DNA from: Leptoclinus maculatus
Taxonomy: Eukaryota > Chordata > Actinopteri > Perciformes > Stichaeidae
Direction: 5' to 3'
Length of the DNA stretch: 64,000 nt
NCBI GenBank assembly: GCA_032191485.1
Contig: JAVDOI010000011.1
Span: 21,798,887 to 21,862,886, forward strand
Shown: positions 32,180-45,065 of the stretch, piece by piece
Position numbering within the stretch: position 1 is the first letter of the stretch
Layout of the letters: every line of letters starts with the position of its first letter
Made by a program: the position numbers and the translations under genes
Notes under the pieces: model-generated
Told to the model about the DNA's origin: nothing
The model's database searches: none
The model's input: the letters and a program-made list of their open reading frames with translations, nothing else

Positions 32180-34604
32180 GTAGAAGAGTACCTGTAATTA
32201 CTGGCCTCTGGAAACACAGTCACAAACCTAATGAGTAGTGGCTTTAGAATAGAAGTGTAAATTGACCCTCTTACACCACAGGTCTACTTTTCTTAATTGA
32301 GGCAGGACAGGACAGCTCATGTTAACTAACTGGACTGTCGGAACAGCAGGATTGAATTCACCAGCACGGGGGTACGCACACACGCACAGGGGCTGCCTGT
32401 TAGGTCTGCCCATCATGTTACACAGAGGTGGAGACACTCTAATGAACGTAGAGGCTATAGAGTTTGACGATCCACATCAGATCAAAAATGTGCCGAGTGC
32501 GATGGGAACACAGCGAAGCAGCGGAGGGGCCTGAGAACGCTTGTCAGTCCACTCTCACTCCCCAACTCGTCAAATACGGCAGCTTGGTCAGTGGCCCTAT
32601 GCTTAGCAGATGGCGGGAGTAAAGGGGGAAGTCAGGTCAAGTGATATAAAGAAAGGAGGAAGGGGTCGATGGACGGGTCAAACGAACAAACTTTCACTAA
32701 GGAGGCCATTGTTTGTGTCCTAGTGGGAAACCCAATGTCAATACTGACTTGTGTTAAGTTACATTCCTAGTTACATAATGGCGGGTAATGTACTTAACTA
32801 TGCAACAGACGTAGCCAGGTTTTTGTTCCTGTGACCACAGAGCTTTATTTTGAAAGGACAGTCTATGCATATAACGAGCAGGAATTGGCAAAACTGACAG
32901 TTGAGGGGTACATCGAGCACCATAGTTGGAAGCGTAGGTCCAGTAAACAAGAAGAGTTGGGAGTGCTGTCTGTTAAAGGCAGCTGAATTAGTAGCTTACT
33001 TCACATACAGTATATAGAAATTGTTATTCAAAGTGGCATTACAAATATATAAGTTTAGTGTTTGTTTCTCAAGAGTACTTCTCTTTGAACACGTAATTTA
33101 TTTCTTTGAATGCTGTCAATGTGAGTGAATATTGTATTTTGCATTGATCAAGTGGCCAGAAACACATTCACCAACTTAAGAAGGTGATAATATGTTGTTG
33201 TGCTGCCACCAAGTGGCCAAAAACAAAACGTCTTTTTCAATAATTTGGAAATGCTTTTATTGAAAAAGGTGACCGCTGACAGAATGTTACCCTCCAGTGA
33301 AAATAAAATTGCCGACTGGACTTTTGTTGCTGCTATCCAGTAGTAATATATAAAGCTCTAGAAATGCCAGACAGATAACAACTGAGAGCCTGCAACTCAG
33401 CGGGCTTTGTGAATAACAGTTATGTGGTTGGTGTACGTTTAAGAGCGTGGCGATGTTCCTTTTTCCGCATCTCATCCCCGACATGAGAGTGTGGTGGGTG
33501 AATTTCAAGCTCTGTTGTGCAGCAATTATGGTATCGCTCTCTGTGTAGCAGCACACTGTCAGAGTAAGGTAACTGTGACCAGGTGTCATGTTGACAACAA
33601 TGATGCTAGTTTGTTCAGGGGAGACACTACAGGCGAAAAGGGTAAAAATAATTAACAAATAGATATCGCCATGAGACTTCCCCAATTATTTTTTGTATCA
33701 CAAGTTTTCTAAAAAAAAAAATGTTTAAAGATGCAAATGATTATCTTATTAAATATGTGCTAATGTCCATACATTTTCAGAACACAAATAGACAAAGTGA
33801 AGTTTTTTTTTCAACTAGTCTGAAAAAAGATAGAAGCAAAATAGCAAAAAAAGAAAATGTTTCTTTTTCTAAATACTTCTTAATTTTCAGGAGAAATTCT
33901 TTGCGGTACATTTCCAAATTCAATCTTCACTCTATTTGAACATTGGTAATCTTCAAAGCATGTCAGTTGTTGTTTTTTTCATTTGATGGAGGAGACAAAC
34001 CAGCTCAAACGTCCTTCATGGTGCCGATCATTTAAATCTGGTTAACTTGCCAACAGAACAGTGTGAGAGAAAAACCGGCCTGTGGTTGCTCTACTCACAC
34101 CCCTCCGTTGTGTACCCCCTCCACCCACCCCCCACCCCACACACACAAACGGGATTGTATCCACAAACACACAAGTACGCCCTTGTAATTCCAACAGGAG
34201 TTCTTGCCTATTTGCGGTATCTCAGCGACTGTTATCTCTGCATCCACATGTTCTCTCTCGCTCTCTAGAACCATTGGCTGTCTGTCAAATGATACCAAAT
34301 CCATGAATCACACACACACAGACACACACAGAGGGAGAAAAGGGGTTGGAGATTGCTGGAGTTCTTGTTAATCTGCAATACTCCCGTCAGTTTGGTTTCA
34401 TGGTGTTAGTGGCTGGGTGGACGGTGAGTAGTCGGGTGGATGCATTTGTCAGTCAGACCGGCTGTTGATGGACTGATAAAGCAAAGGGCAGCAAATTGTC
34501 CTTGAGTAGACGAATACCTGACCGACCAGACCATCAAGAGGGTCCGCTGACTGGATTGATGGGGAATTAATCCACAGGCAAGTTAAAAATGTCTTTTGGT
34601 ATTG
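32180..34604. other. no gene recognised
   Basis: Intergenic-type sequence. The motif CAAGTGGCCARAAACA occurs twice (about 33150 and 33210). The 132-codon frame on the minus strand at 33287-33685 has no recognisable motif. Confidence 0.45.
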
Positions 34605-35115
34605 GTCTAATGCAGTGGTTCTCAAACTTTTTCTGTCACGCCCCACTTTGGAGGAAAAAAAATGTTCATGCACCACCGCCCCAACAAAATTGTAACAAAA
34701 TGGTCCATTTTGAATTTTTATTGAAATAACATTTTAACACAGACTCCATCTGTGCTTTTTCAAATAATAGAATAAAGAAAATTGCAATCACTTTCAAGTA
34801 AACCAGATTGCTCCATCAGACAAAAACAAATACAAAGTGCAATCACTTTGTTAGAACAATGCAAATAAAGTTCTATCTGTGCAAAAAATAACTAATATTT
34901 GGCAAAAAATAGCTTATTGTGGCTGCAATTAACCTGTTTTGCACTGAATATCTTTTCAAGATAACAATAAAGTGCAACATGTGCAAAACTAAACAAAACA
35001 AGTTGAAATATTTGGCAATAAAGAGTTTTACTGAGTTTTACACTGCATATCTTTTCAAAACAACAATAACGTGCAACCTGTGCAAAACAAAATGAGTGCA
35101 GATATGTGTGAGCCA

Positions 35116-37110
35116 TCACGTTTCATCAGTATTAGTGGCTGCAATGAGCTGCTTTCCACTACTAATCTTTTGAAAACGGGGTTGCAGACTTAATACGGCC
35201 ACTCTCAGTTCATGCTCAATGTTGAGCTTAGATCTGTATTTTGTTTTGAGAGAGGCAACAGCAGAAAAGCCGATCTCACAGAGGTAGGATGTGGCGAAGG
35301 GAAGCAGAATGCCCACAGCCCTCTGTCCGATGAGTGGATGCTCCCTCTCCACACCAAGCCAGAACTCACTCAAGTGTTTGAGCTGTAAACCTCAGCCTCC
35401 GGGTAGAGTCGGACGTCATCTCGATAAACTGGTCCTCTTCAGCAGAGCTGAAATCAGCAGGTGCTGCTGCATTGAAGGGATCTCTCACCCAGCCATACTG
35501 AGCACTGTTGTGTGGGAAGTATTTTTGAAAGTATCCTCTCATGGAATCACTGTGGTGGCATCCAAATCACTTGGTTTCAGCAAATTCACTCGATCAAGTC
35601 GCCTGTTCCACATCTCCAGCTTCCGAGTGAAACCGCTGATCTTGTCTGCCAGGTGAGGAAGGTGCTTGTCTTTGCCTTGAAGATGAAGATTTAATTCATT
35701 GAGCTTTCCAAATATGTCACTGAGTTGCCAGTTTTCATCAGAAATTCTTCATCAGCAAACTTGCCTGCAAATAAATGTATTAATTTAAGATGAATTATTA
35801 GACTCCAAAAAGTATATGCATGAGTAACGTTACAAAGATAAAATAAATGATAAACTGAGTCCACCTCCTCTTTGCAGAATAATATGTGTATGGATATGTG
35901 TACAATTGAAATTAATGTTTAAAAAAAAAGTGAAAAACTTGCCTGCAAATTCATCCATACGTCCCTCCTCCTCCAGAAACACCCAAATTTCCTCTCAGAG
36001 CTCAAAGACTCACGACAACACTTCTCGTGAGAGCCACTGAGCTTCGCTGTGAAACAGCTGAATGTTCCGCTCCCATCTCCTCACAGAGTGCGGAAAACAG
36101 TCGTGCTTTCAGCGGTCTTGTTTTTATGAAATTGACCACGCTGATAGCATCGGTCAAAACCTGGTTTAGTTCACTGCTCATCTGTCTTGCTGCTAGCGCT
36201 TCTCTGTGTATGACACAGTGTGTCCATTGTGCATTTGGAGAGACAGTCTTTATCAGGGCCTGCAAGCCCTTCTTTTTCCCTGCCATGGTCTGCGCACCAT
36301 CTGTGCAGAAACCCACACAATTCTCCCATTTCAGCCCGTGTTCTGTCAGGTAACTGTCCAGAAGCCTAAAGAGCTCATCAGCTGTTGCTCTGCCTGCAAT
36401 GTACTTGCAAAACAGCAAATCCTCACTCAGTGACTGATGTGACAAAGCGAACATAAGCAATAAGCAAGCAGTCTTTATTGCTGTCAGTAGCCTCGTCCAC
36501 TTGTAAGGCAAAACGTGTGTCTGTCAGTTGTTCAGTGAGTTGTTCCTCGAGATCATTTGAAGTGTCACTTATTCGTCTTGCAACTGTGTCATTGGACAGA
36601 GGGATAGTCTTCAATTTTGCGGCGCTTGTTTCATCAAGCATTGAAACCATATCGAGAGCTGCGGGGAGTATGAGCTCATCGCCGATGGTGTGTGGTTTCT
36701 TGCACTGCGCAATTTTGTATGCAACCTTGTATGACGCCAGTTGTGCTTTGTTGGTTACTGATGCCACTTTTACAAAGTGATTAGCCTGCTCGCAGTATTC
36801 ATGAAGTTTCCTCTGAAATAACTCCAGTGGTTAATCGATGTGAGTGGGGTGTAATGTCTCCAAGTGTCTTTTTAATTTGTTGGGTTTCATAATGTCCGCT
36901 GCCAGAGTTTTCAGACATAAAACACAGACACAGTCTCTCCTCATCTCCTACCGCATTCACTGTGAAAGCCAGAGCAAGATAGGCGTCATCATATTTTCTT
37001 CTTGGTGGCTTGCTGTTTGTCTCGGATGCATCGTCTGTGGTTGCTTTTCTTTTCCCCCCTGCCAAATGTCTCTTCATTTTGCACACTAAGCTAGACATGT
37101 GAGTCGCCAA
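35116..37110 (-). pseudogene. ZBED5-like hAT transposase, decayed
   Basis: Reading on the minus strand from 37110: MATHMSSLVCKMKRHLAGGK, then PRRKYDDAYLALAFTVNAVG and an eroded BED finger; 36767-36423 with ASYKVAYKIAQCKKPHTIGD, PLSNDTVARRISD and FALQVDEATDSNKDCLL (DDE domain start); 36511-36002 with LLFCKYIAGRATADELF, WENCVGFCTDGAQTMAGKKK (catalytic region with Asp), THCVIHREALAAR and TRPLKARLFSALCEEMG. The frame then breaks at 'HSAV'. After a 178-bp insert (35765-35942) and several frame changes the C-terminal dimerisation region returns at 35373-35116 (SEFWLGVEREHPLIGQRAVG, SYLCEIGFSAVASLKTKYRS). The domain order is complete for a hAT enzyme; lesions make it inactive. Confidence 0.9.
35765..35942 (-). 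other. intron-like insert in hAT transposase, flanked by 16-bp direct repeats
   Basis: AAACTTGCCTGCAAAT occurs at 35757-35772 and 35935-35950. On the minus strand this places a donor-like AG|GCAAGT at 35942 and an acceptor-like TTTATTTGCAG ending at 35765. Removing exactly these 178 bases restores the frame reading DEFAGKFADEEF. It could be a GC-AG intron or a retroelement insertion with a 16-bp target duplication. Confidence 0.6.
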
Positions 37111-37640
37111 GGATCTTGGCCGTCGCGCATGCGCAAGCGTAACCTGTTAACGGCGTAACGTAAACATTTACACGAAAGTACAGGCATTTCGCCATGTATG
37201 TATTAATGACTTAGTTTTATGTCCGTGTACTTTGTGAAGTTCTCAATAAAGTTCTTGAAATAAAATAATTCTGCATTTCCCCCTGCGCCCCACCTGTAAT
37301 ACCACTGCGCCCCACTAGAGGGGCGAGCCCCACAGTTTGAGAAATATTGGTCTAATGGAATATCTGGCTGGCTGAGTGACACAGAAAACACACAGATTAA
37401 CATATGTCACATGCAGGTATTGTCTAGCCGCAATTCACTGCTAAAAGTTGAACTATTTCATACATTCAAGTGGCTGCATCGTTCCATCAAAAGGAGATAT
37501 TCTAGATGTATCGCGGGATCATTACATTTTGACATCTTCTGTTTTCCACTTGAATTTGAATACGATTTTGATACATTTTGATGTGTGTGGTTGCATAGAA
37601 ATAAGTAACTGTAAATTCAGGGAATGCCCATTGTTCCCAC

Positions 37641-38128
37641 GGCCCATTATTCTGAAACTGCAAAAAAGTCCTAAAATTGTTATTGGACCAAAAAGCCCCT
37701 TTGTCCGACAGCCTGTTATCCCAAAAACAAACCCATTTAAGGCCCGGTGAAAATACACACTCTCCCTGCAACAAACAGTAACACATGGGTAATTATAATG
37801 CAGAATGACATCATTACAGATGATAGAAAGAGCTGTCAGGCTAACTTCTCCTGACAGAGAACTACTTGGTTGGGTGTAGGTAAGATCATGGTTTGTGTTT
37901 AAAAATAGACCCTTTCTGACAGAAGGCCTTACTTCTCCCATATACAAAAAAAAAACAGCTACTGGGAGTGTCCGATGATGTCATTCTGCTTAATAATTAG
38001 TCATGTGCATCTGTTTGTTGTAAGAAGAGTGAGTATTTGCAGAGCCTTTGGAACAATGGGTGTTTGTTTTCAGGAACGAATAGGCTTTTCGGTTCAATGG
38101 GATATTTTGGTTTCAGAATAAAGGGCCA
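37641..38128. repeat. inverted-repeat structure, arms about 80-95 bp
   Basis: Left arm 37641-37735 (GGCCCATTATTCTGAAAC ... AAAAGCCC ... AAAACAAACCCATT) is an imperfect inverted match to 38051-38128 (AACAATGGGTGTTTGTTTTC ... AGGCTTTTCGG ... GTTTCAGAATAAAGGGCC). About 315 bases separate them. The arms themselves are built from recurring CCCATT-x-TCCGAAAA-like words. This could be a foldback MITE; no target duplication was found. Confidence 0.55.
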
Positions 38129-41060
38129 TCGGATCAAAAGCATGGCACATAGCCTACCATAGATTTAAAATGTTATTCCACATATGTTCATGTATGAACA
38201 GACCCAACATGAACACTTTAGCGAGACTACTTGAATACCATGAGTGAATTATTTGAACAGCATTTGCATAGCATGGATTCTGTCCCAAGCATTTTGATCC
38301 ATAAGCGGTTAATCACTGTGACCGGGATCCCTGTAGAATATATCACACGGATAACTTTGGTTTGATTACATCCATGAGACTGCACCATATGTTCTTGTTA
38401 AAATATAACCAACAGTTTTGCTGGACGACAGTAATTTTGGTCCCGAATAACAACCAGCCAACCCACTGTTTATGAATACAGACACTTGAAGACGACCGTG
38501 ACGTCCAACAGTTCAGCGGGAGTTGGAAGGGACAGTGAGCGGCAATCTCTGTTTGTTCATCCGATCAGGCAAACAAGCGCCGGCCATCTTGTCCATATGG
38601 GGAATCGGCACAATGTGGACGTGGAAGCCTGTGTGATTGTCCGTCCAATGTTGAAGTGTCTTGGCTGCACTGTGTGTGATGACTGTGCCAGCGAGCCGGA
38701 TGGGGAAAACAGAAATAGCGCAGATCAGTAGAAGGCTTTGATATGATGATCTCATGGCACACGCAGGACAACATGCAGTGTACACACACACCCACACGCA
38801 CACACACTGACACAAACCAGAATCAAGGCCAAAATGGCCTCTCAAATCAACTTTGCCAGTTGTTTTTGTTTCTGGGAATTCTTTCTGCAAACAACTGATC
38901 CTGGATCAAACTGGAAAAGAATAATCTGCAGAACGAAAGTTGAAAAATATAAAGTTAAATTGTACGCTACAATCTAAAAAGAAAGTTGTCACATCACATT
39001 TTATTTTCCATTTATAATAAACACTTTTTTTAGCGAAGCGCCTTCTTGACTTTACTTTCGATGCTGCGATAGTAAAAGTATGTTTTCTGTGCTACCGTTC
39101 GTTTGTAAATATGATCATCACTCTCACACTTATCGTTTCATATGCTATGTGATGTGGAAAGTATTTCATAAACCCAAAGGAAAGAATGTGATGCACAGCC
39201 AGCTGTGGGCAACAAACAGCACATCTGTACTGGTGCTTTTCTGCAAAATCCCAGTTTGTCTATAGGCTACTACTTGCCTTAATGTAAGTGATCAGGAGGA
39301 AGTTTCATGGTGATATCTATCAGATACATTTTTAACATTATTTACCTTGAGGCATTTTCTCAAATCTAAAAAAAGACTAATCTCCACTTCAGTAGCACTT
39401 ACACACACCAAACTTTCCAGTTTCATTCTTATCTATATTCTGGAGGTTGTTACTGAGGGGTTTGTTCATAAATCATTTATATATATATCATTATATATAT
39501 TATTATATGTTGAACCTGGCTTCATCCAATGTTCAAATTAATCTTCTGTAAATTGCAGCAAATCAGTACACACTTGCCTAATGCCTAATTTGCGTATTTA
39601 AGCATACCATTTCTGAAAACATGTAATACCAATAGTACTTAATGTTACTGTGATGCAAAAGGGTCAATGTGACCTTGTGATAATCCAGTAAGAGACAGAA
39701 GGGGGAGAAATCAAAGTCTGTTTTTAGATAGAGAGCGCAAACAGTAGAGGAAGCGGTGTGATTCAGAAGGGATTAGAGGTACTCCTTAGAAAGATGAGCT
39801 ATCAGGTGAGAACAGCTGGAGTGATATCAGTTTCTTGAAATATCGGTGAAAAAAGATTGCCTTGCATGAATTGAGGAGAGACAGTCGGAAACAGAGACAC
39901 GGACACAAAGTCATTGCGAGAACAAAATGAGATGCAAATAAGGAGGCAGAGCAACAGATGGAGGGACTGAGAAAGAAGAAAAAAAAACCGGATGGATCGG
40001 ATAACTGCCTTTATATTTCACTCTATCAAACTCGCACCGGGCCGTTTGTGCAGCGAAACTTTCTCGCCGAAGACGGGGCAGGAGAGCGAGAGCAAAGGGA
40101 CGTCATTCTGCGAAACACAAAACTTTATTGACAAACGTCCACCCCTCTTGAGAAAGACGGGAAGACGGAGGGGACAAGAAGAGCGCAAGGACATCCACCA
40201 CTGACAACAACAACTTTGATGAAACTTCCTCAGCGGTTCTCGCGTCTGACGTCTCATCTCTTTGACTCTGCGCGTCTCCTCTTTCGCCCACGTCCCTCCA
40301 GCTTCCTCTCCCACACCTTCATGTTGTCTTGTTTTTGGTTTCTCTTTAATGCCCCTCTCCTCTCTCTCTGATGCCCATTCATTTTCCATTCCTCACATCT
40401 TTTTGTCCCCTAAAGAAAATTAAAGTATGTTGCTGTTTCGTAGATCAGTCGGAGTTCTCGCCATTCGCCCGTTGGTGCTGAGCAGCTGCAGCCTTATTAG
40501 TCGGGAGCAGACGGCGAGCTGCTTGAAACCGGAGTTTCAACCGTCTCCGTTCCTGGTTTTCCGTAACCAGAAACGGTTGTTGCTTGTGCCTGAGAATGAA
40601 TGTGACAACAGCACAATAGAAGCATGACGAGTAGTTGGATGAGGGAAAGATAGACCGAAAAGGGTGCCAGATAAAAAGGCAAAAGATGCACACTCACACA
40701 CACACACACACACAGATGCAGACAAGACAATAACAAGTCAGTGGCATCCGTGACTCTTTGGGGAGATGCCATAATGTGTTTTTTTTCTCATCTTTTCATC
40801 TCCCGTCCTCCTCCAGTAGAGTCTCGCTGTGGCCCCCCGAGTGGATATGAAACCGTCAACTACTTGTCACGGACCTGTACACCTTTTGTTCAGCTGTCAG
40901 CCCGCGGGGTGCACACACACACACTCGCTCGCTCACTGACTCGCTTACTCACACAAATAGGCACAATATCTTGGTGTTTATCTCTCACTTTCTGCCACAT
41001 GAATGCGATCGACTCCACCGGAACAAATTACCCTTTCTTTGTGAAATGCGCACACATCAG
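38129..41060. other. no gene recognised
   Basis: Intergenic-type sequence. A 66-codon frame at 40427-40627 starts MLLFRRSVGVLAIRPL, which looks like a mitochondrial leader by composition, but has no downstream exon or motif to support a gene. Confidence 0.45.
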
Positions 41061-41235
41061 TGGTGGGCCGTCAGGGCCAGCAAAGCCTTCTCTGCTGGCC
41101 TAAACAGAATCATAAAGTTATAGCTATTTTATAATTTAATAATTTTTCATAAATACACGACATGTATTCTAATTATTTTTCCCATTAGCTTATTTTCTCA
41201 TTACATAGCTACTGTCTTCCTCAGTTGCTCTGCTT
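41061..41235 (+). mobile_element. possible DNA-transposon terminus
   Basis: CAGTGGTGGGCCGTCAGGGC followed by a 7-bp stem GCCAGCA/TGCTGGC resembles a recurrent fish DNA-transposon end. No partner terminus or target duplication was found, so the extent is a guess. Confidence 0.3.
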
Positions 41236-41286
41236 TCCGCCTACACACATACACCCAACATGCATGAAGTCACACACTCTCTTTCT

Positions 41287-41288
<2 letters not shown>

Positions 41289-41328
<40 letters not shown>
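41289..41328. repeat. (CA)n microsatellite
   Basis: About 20 CA units. Confidence 0.95.
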
Positions 41329-41332
<4 letters not shown>

Positions 41333-41335
41333 CAG

Positions 41336-44300
41336 TCTTTGCTGGAAATAGTTGTTTTTATTTTCACTTTTTTGTGTTATTCATTGTGCAACTAATTATC
41401 TATTTTTCTCAATTCAAAGTAGTCACTGTATCTCCTGGTTTTGCTCTAAGCGTGGCGTTTTGTGCTCCAGTTGCACTGCGTACCCTCAACTCTCATCTTG
41501 CTCCTTCTCTTTGTACTCCGACCTACAATCTTCCAGACAAAAACCTGGCAACCTTTTAAATGCACCACCTCTTTCCTTTTTTTTTTTCTTCCAGCTTCTT
41601 TGGCAGTATCAAAGGGAAATTGTCTGAGCAGGTGTCTTCCTCTCAACTCGTCCGTGCACCTCTCCTCTTTTCTCCTCCTGACTCCCTCAGCTCGGTGGGA
41701 GTAGCAGCTCTAACTGGCAGTGCAGAGAACAAAGCTTTGCCGAAAAACGTTGGTTTTACTAATGACGTGTTTGTTCTCTGGTAGAAGGGCTGCTGAAGAT
41801 TCCTTTCCCAGTGTTATTTATCAGTGGGTTGAGTTGGGCTGGAATACTTTTTTAACAAAACATGTTGCCCAGCAGGCTGCTCTGTGTTACAACTAATAAC
41901 AAGCTCACGATCGATGCACGGCGCTTCAAACACCAAACCATGGGTGGATCTATCGGTTCTCATTCAACGCTGGTCACACGAGTAGTGAGGCAGTCTAAGC
42001 TAATGTCACCCACAAACTTTTTTGTGGGTGACAAAAAGTCAGACAGTAGTTATCTCTTCATCACGTCCATTCATCTACCTTAAGCCTCACCGCCAAGGTT
42101 TGTTAGTCAGCAAGAAAAACTCCTGGTCCCGTTTTTCATGAAATCGGGTGTGGAAGCATCAGCCAAGGAAGAACCCGCTATATGTTGGAGCGGATGCATG
42201 CATTCGGGCGAAAACCACAACTTTTTAGGAAATGAAGAAAATACGAGATACACCCGCCGAGTGGAATCCCCCGGTCGGACTGCTTTTGAGAAGTGTAAAT
42301 ATAATTTTGCCTCAGACAAAGTCCATCAAAATCACCGTGATACTGTTAACCTTCAGCTCTGCTGTGAGCGACACTTCTTTCGAGAAGGAGGCGGTGGAGC
42401 TACGAGGTTTGGCCCACATTTTGAAGAACCAACAGAATTACGAGATTTCGTCACGAAGCTAAATTTGTAATGCTGCTTATTGGTTAGATAAGATGAAAAA
42501 CCCACAGACGGAGGTAAAGGATCACCAATGAAAAATGAAAATTACCAAAAATATGGAGATTCAATGTTGTGGCCCTGTTTGGTGTCAGAAACAACCTCGG
42601 CAGAGGTCTGTGCTTTCCGAGTGCCCTTCTAGTTCTATAAGGTGACCTGATGACCACCAAAACGCATCTTGTTTTAGCCAATGGTTGACGCAATACTTAA
42701 ATGAGAATGTTTGCATTCAATTACAAGCGATTTCTTGTGTGAAGAACGATGTCTTTCTTTCTCAGACGCAAAGCCAGAAAAAGTTTAATTTTATATCAAG
42801 ACACATCTTGGGGAGACTGTTCAAGCTGGATGTTTGGATCTCACAACTTCTACCAACAGGTAACATTGATTTGTTTCAACCTCAAAGGCAATCTTTCCCT
42901 CGCTTTTGTTTCCTTCACGAGACCACACCGTCAAAGAGTGGGTATCTCCCACATGTACGATAGTTTGCGGCTGAGGACTAAGTCCTCGACAAAAGGTAGC
43001 AAAACCTACATGCTACTGCCAGCTACTTGGTTTGGTTAAAAGTGCTGAAGACTCTTTTACAACTTTCATATGGGCACCGTCAGAAGGCAATCTCGCTCGC
43101 TTAAATGCTCTGATCTCTCAACTCTCCTCACAATCTTACCTTCTCGCATCATCTCATTTCTTATATTGGCTCATTTTCAATGCATTTATCTTCATCTCCT
43201 CATCCACCGTCTATTCTCTGCACCTAAACTACGTTTCTCAACTCAACTCCTGTACTCCTGTTCTGACCTCCTCTTCACTCACATACTCACATTTAGTTGT
43301 TTTTTTTAAAGCCCTTATAAGGCATCAGATTTTAAGGATTATACCAGAAGAGCCTTTTTTGATGTTATAAACCTTTATAAAAAAGATTTATATCGTACTA
43401 TGCTCAAATATTTCTGCTGCTGCAAACAACGCTTGTAGAAATGTGTTTTCTGATGCAATAAACTTAAACGGTCCTCACATCGATTCTTCATAGTGCTGTA
43501 AAAGGAGTGGCCTTCAATCATTGACCCTAAGAACTCAGATTAGTTGGGTTTCATTTCAAATTATGGACCAGGATGTATTTCAACTGCTGTAGATCACAAT
43601 ATATGAAAAATGTGTAGAATAGTTTACATCAATACTGTTAAAAAACACCTTTTAGAGAACCACAGTGTGTCCCGTTAAACTCTTTCATAAAGGACTGGGC
43701 CACTAAGAGTCCTATAGTGAGCCTGTTTAATGTTGAGGAACTTAAAATAGAAACTCATTAGGGCCAGTCATACTTAAGGCTGATGTCCTGCTGCTTTCCA
43801 CTCTGGTGGTTAACGAGCCGCTGCCATCATGGAGGGTCACAAGCCGGCAGAGCGCTGGCCCTTTAAGACTACCGCTGAGAACGTGTTCGGGCCACGGACC
43901 CTCTCCTAATAAGGTCTGATCCCGCGGACGCCACGAGGGACGACTTCTGTTGCTGATTTATTACTTAATATTAAGCCTGAGCCTGAGTTGCTGTGTGTGA
44001 GTGAGTGGATGCGATTGTGTACCTGACATAGATTTTTAATGGCATTATGTTTGTGCTTCATTCCTGATGGGAAAAGCACAGACAAAATGTTTTTTTTTGT
44101 GAGTATATTTTGTAAAGAAATCATCATCACTCAAGGAAATGTCCAGGCCTCTGTCAGCAAACATAACACACATCCCTGAGAGAATTGGCTGCCAGCAGTG
44201 ATAACGCTAACGAGGGCCAAAATCGTGTCCTCCTGTTCTGTATATGAATGCATTATCTGTTTATAGAGATTATCAACGAACAGCACTGGTTGAAAGGGTT

Positions 44301-44341
44301 ACAGGTACTAGGACTGGTACCAAGTAGACAGATTATAGATT
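41336..44341. other. no gene recognised
   Basis: Intergenic-type sequence with pyrimidine-rich parts (about 41560-41690, 43070-43290). Open frames of about 110 codons at 42138-42470 and 43032-43370 have no motif I recognise. Confidence 0.45.
42005..42032. repeat. perfect 12-bp hairpin
   Basis: GTCACCCACAAA at 42005-42016 is the exact reverse complement of TTTGTGGGTGAC at 42021-42032, with a four-base loop. No T-run or gene end nearby gives it a clear role. Confidence 0.8.
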
Positions 44342-44412
44342 CTGCAAACAGGACAAATAAATGAGACAGGGCAACTTCACTTCTGTTCATTTAGCCTCGC
44401 TCAGCAGAATCA
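44342..44412 (+). repeat. direct repeat DR1, copy 1
   Basis: CTGCAAACAGGACAAATAAA then GCAACTTCACTTCTGTTCATT and TAGCCTCGCTCAGCAGAAT. It pairs with 44996-45065, 654 bases away, at roughly 88 percent identity by eye. Confidence 0.8.
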
Positions 44413-44995
44413 CATTTATTCACTTATATTCATTTATCTGAAGTCCGTTATACATTGTTATAGTACATCATTTGAAAAAGACCTCCACAAATACTGTCAA
44501 CACAATACAAGTATCCATGTTGTCCATTTTTCACATATTAACAGTCTACTTACTGAGTTGTAAGTTCTGTTGGCTCAGTTAACCAAGGTAAAAAGCAATA
44601 ACTGCTACACTTCTAGGTTTCCTGATGTACACGAAAATAAAACCTAGTTTACTGCTAGCATTAGTGTATGGCTATTCTATGCATGAGCTAACAGTTTAAC
44701 TTTACCTTTTGTTCACAGTGCTTCAACCTAAACATTTTAACAGTTTTCAAAATATTACAAACGAAATGTTCACGAAGCCAAAAATAAAACTCTTGATGGA
44801 CGTGACGTTGATATTAAGAACAAAGCTTTCCGCGGCGCCATCTTTACGAACGCGGCACACCGGAAAATCAAGCTAGTTACTTACACAAACGCATTAATAT
44901 ATCTTTACAGAAAATCCCTTTCCTGGTTACTTAGCTACTAAAACAGTATGTTCATTTAGCAAGACTCATTTAACTCGGATTACTTCCTCACCCAC

Positions 44996-45065
44996 CTGCA
45001 AACAGGACAAATAAACCAGACAAGCAACTTCATGTCTGTTCATTTAGCCTTGCTCAGCAGAATGA
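44996..45065 (+). repeat. direct repeat DR1, copy 2
   Basis: CTGCAAACAGGACAAATAAA then GCAACTTCATGTCTGTTCATT and TAGCCTTGCTCAGCAGAAT. Similarity to the first copy ends abruptly on both sides. The pair could be subterminal repeats of an unrecognised element or remnants of a local duplication. Confidence 0.8.

Larger units (their letters stand above)
34613..37349 (-). mobile_element. hAT (ZBED5-like) element with near-complete transposase, perfect target duplication
   Basis: Left end CAGTGGTTCTCAAAC and right end, in reverse complement, CAATATTTCTCAAAC are imperfect inverted repeats. An exact 8-bp duplication GTCTAATG lies at 34605-34612 and 37350-37357. The 2,737-bp element holds a full-length but decayed transposase on the minus strand. 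The CGCCCCAC-rich subterminal sequence appears at both ends. It is probably a formerly autonomous copy. Confidence 0.95.

Noticed and set aside
33287..33685. 132-codon minus-strand frame
   Set aside because: No motif or context; similar lengths expected by chance in 64 kb.
40427..40627. 66-codon frame with a mitochondrial-leader-like N-terminus
   Set aside because: Composition alone; no downstream exon, domain or conserved context.
42138..42470. 110-codon frame with scattered Cys
   Set aside because: Cys spacing does not form a zinc finger I recognise, and a second open frame overlaps it.
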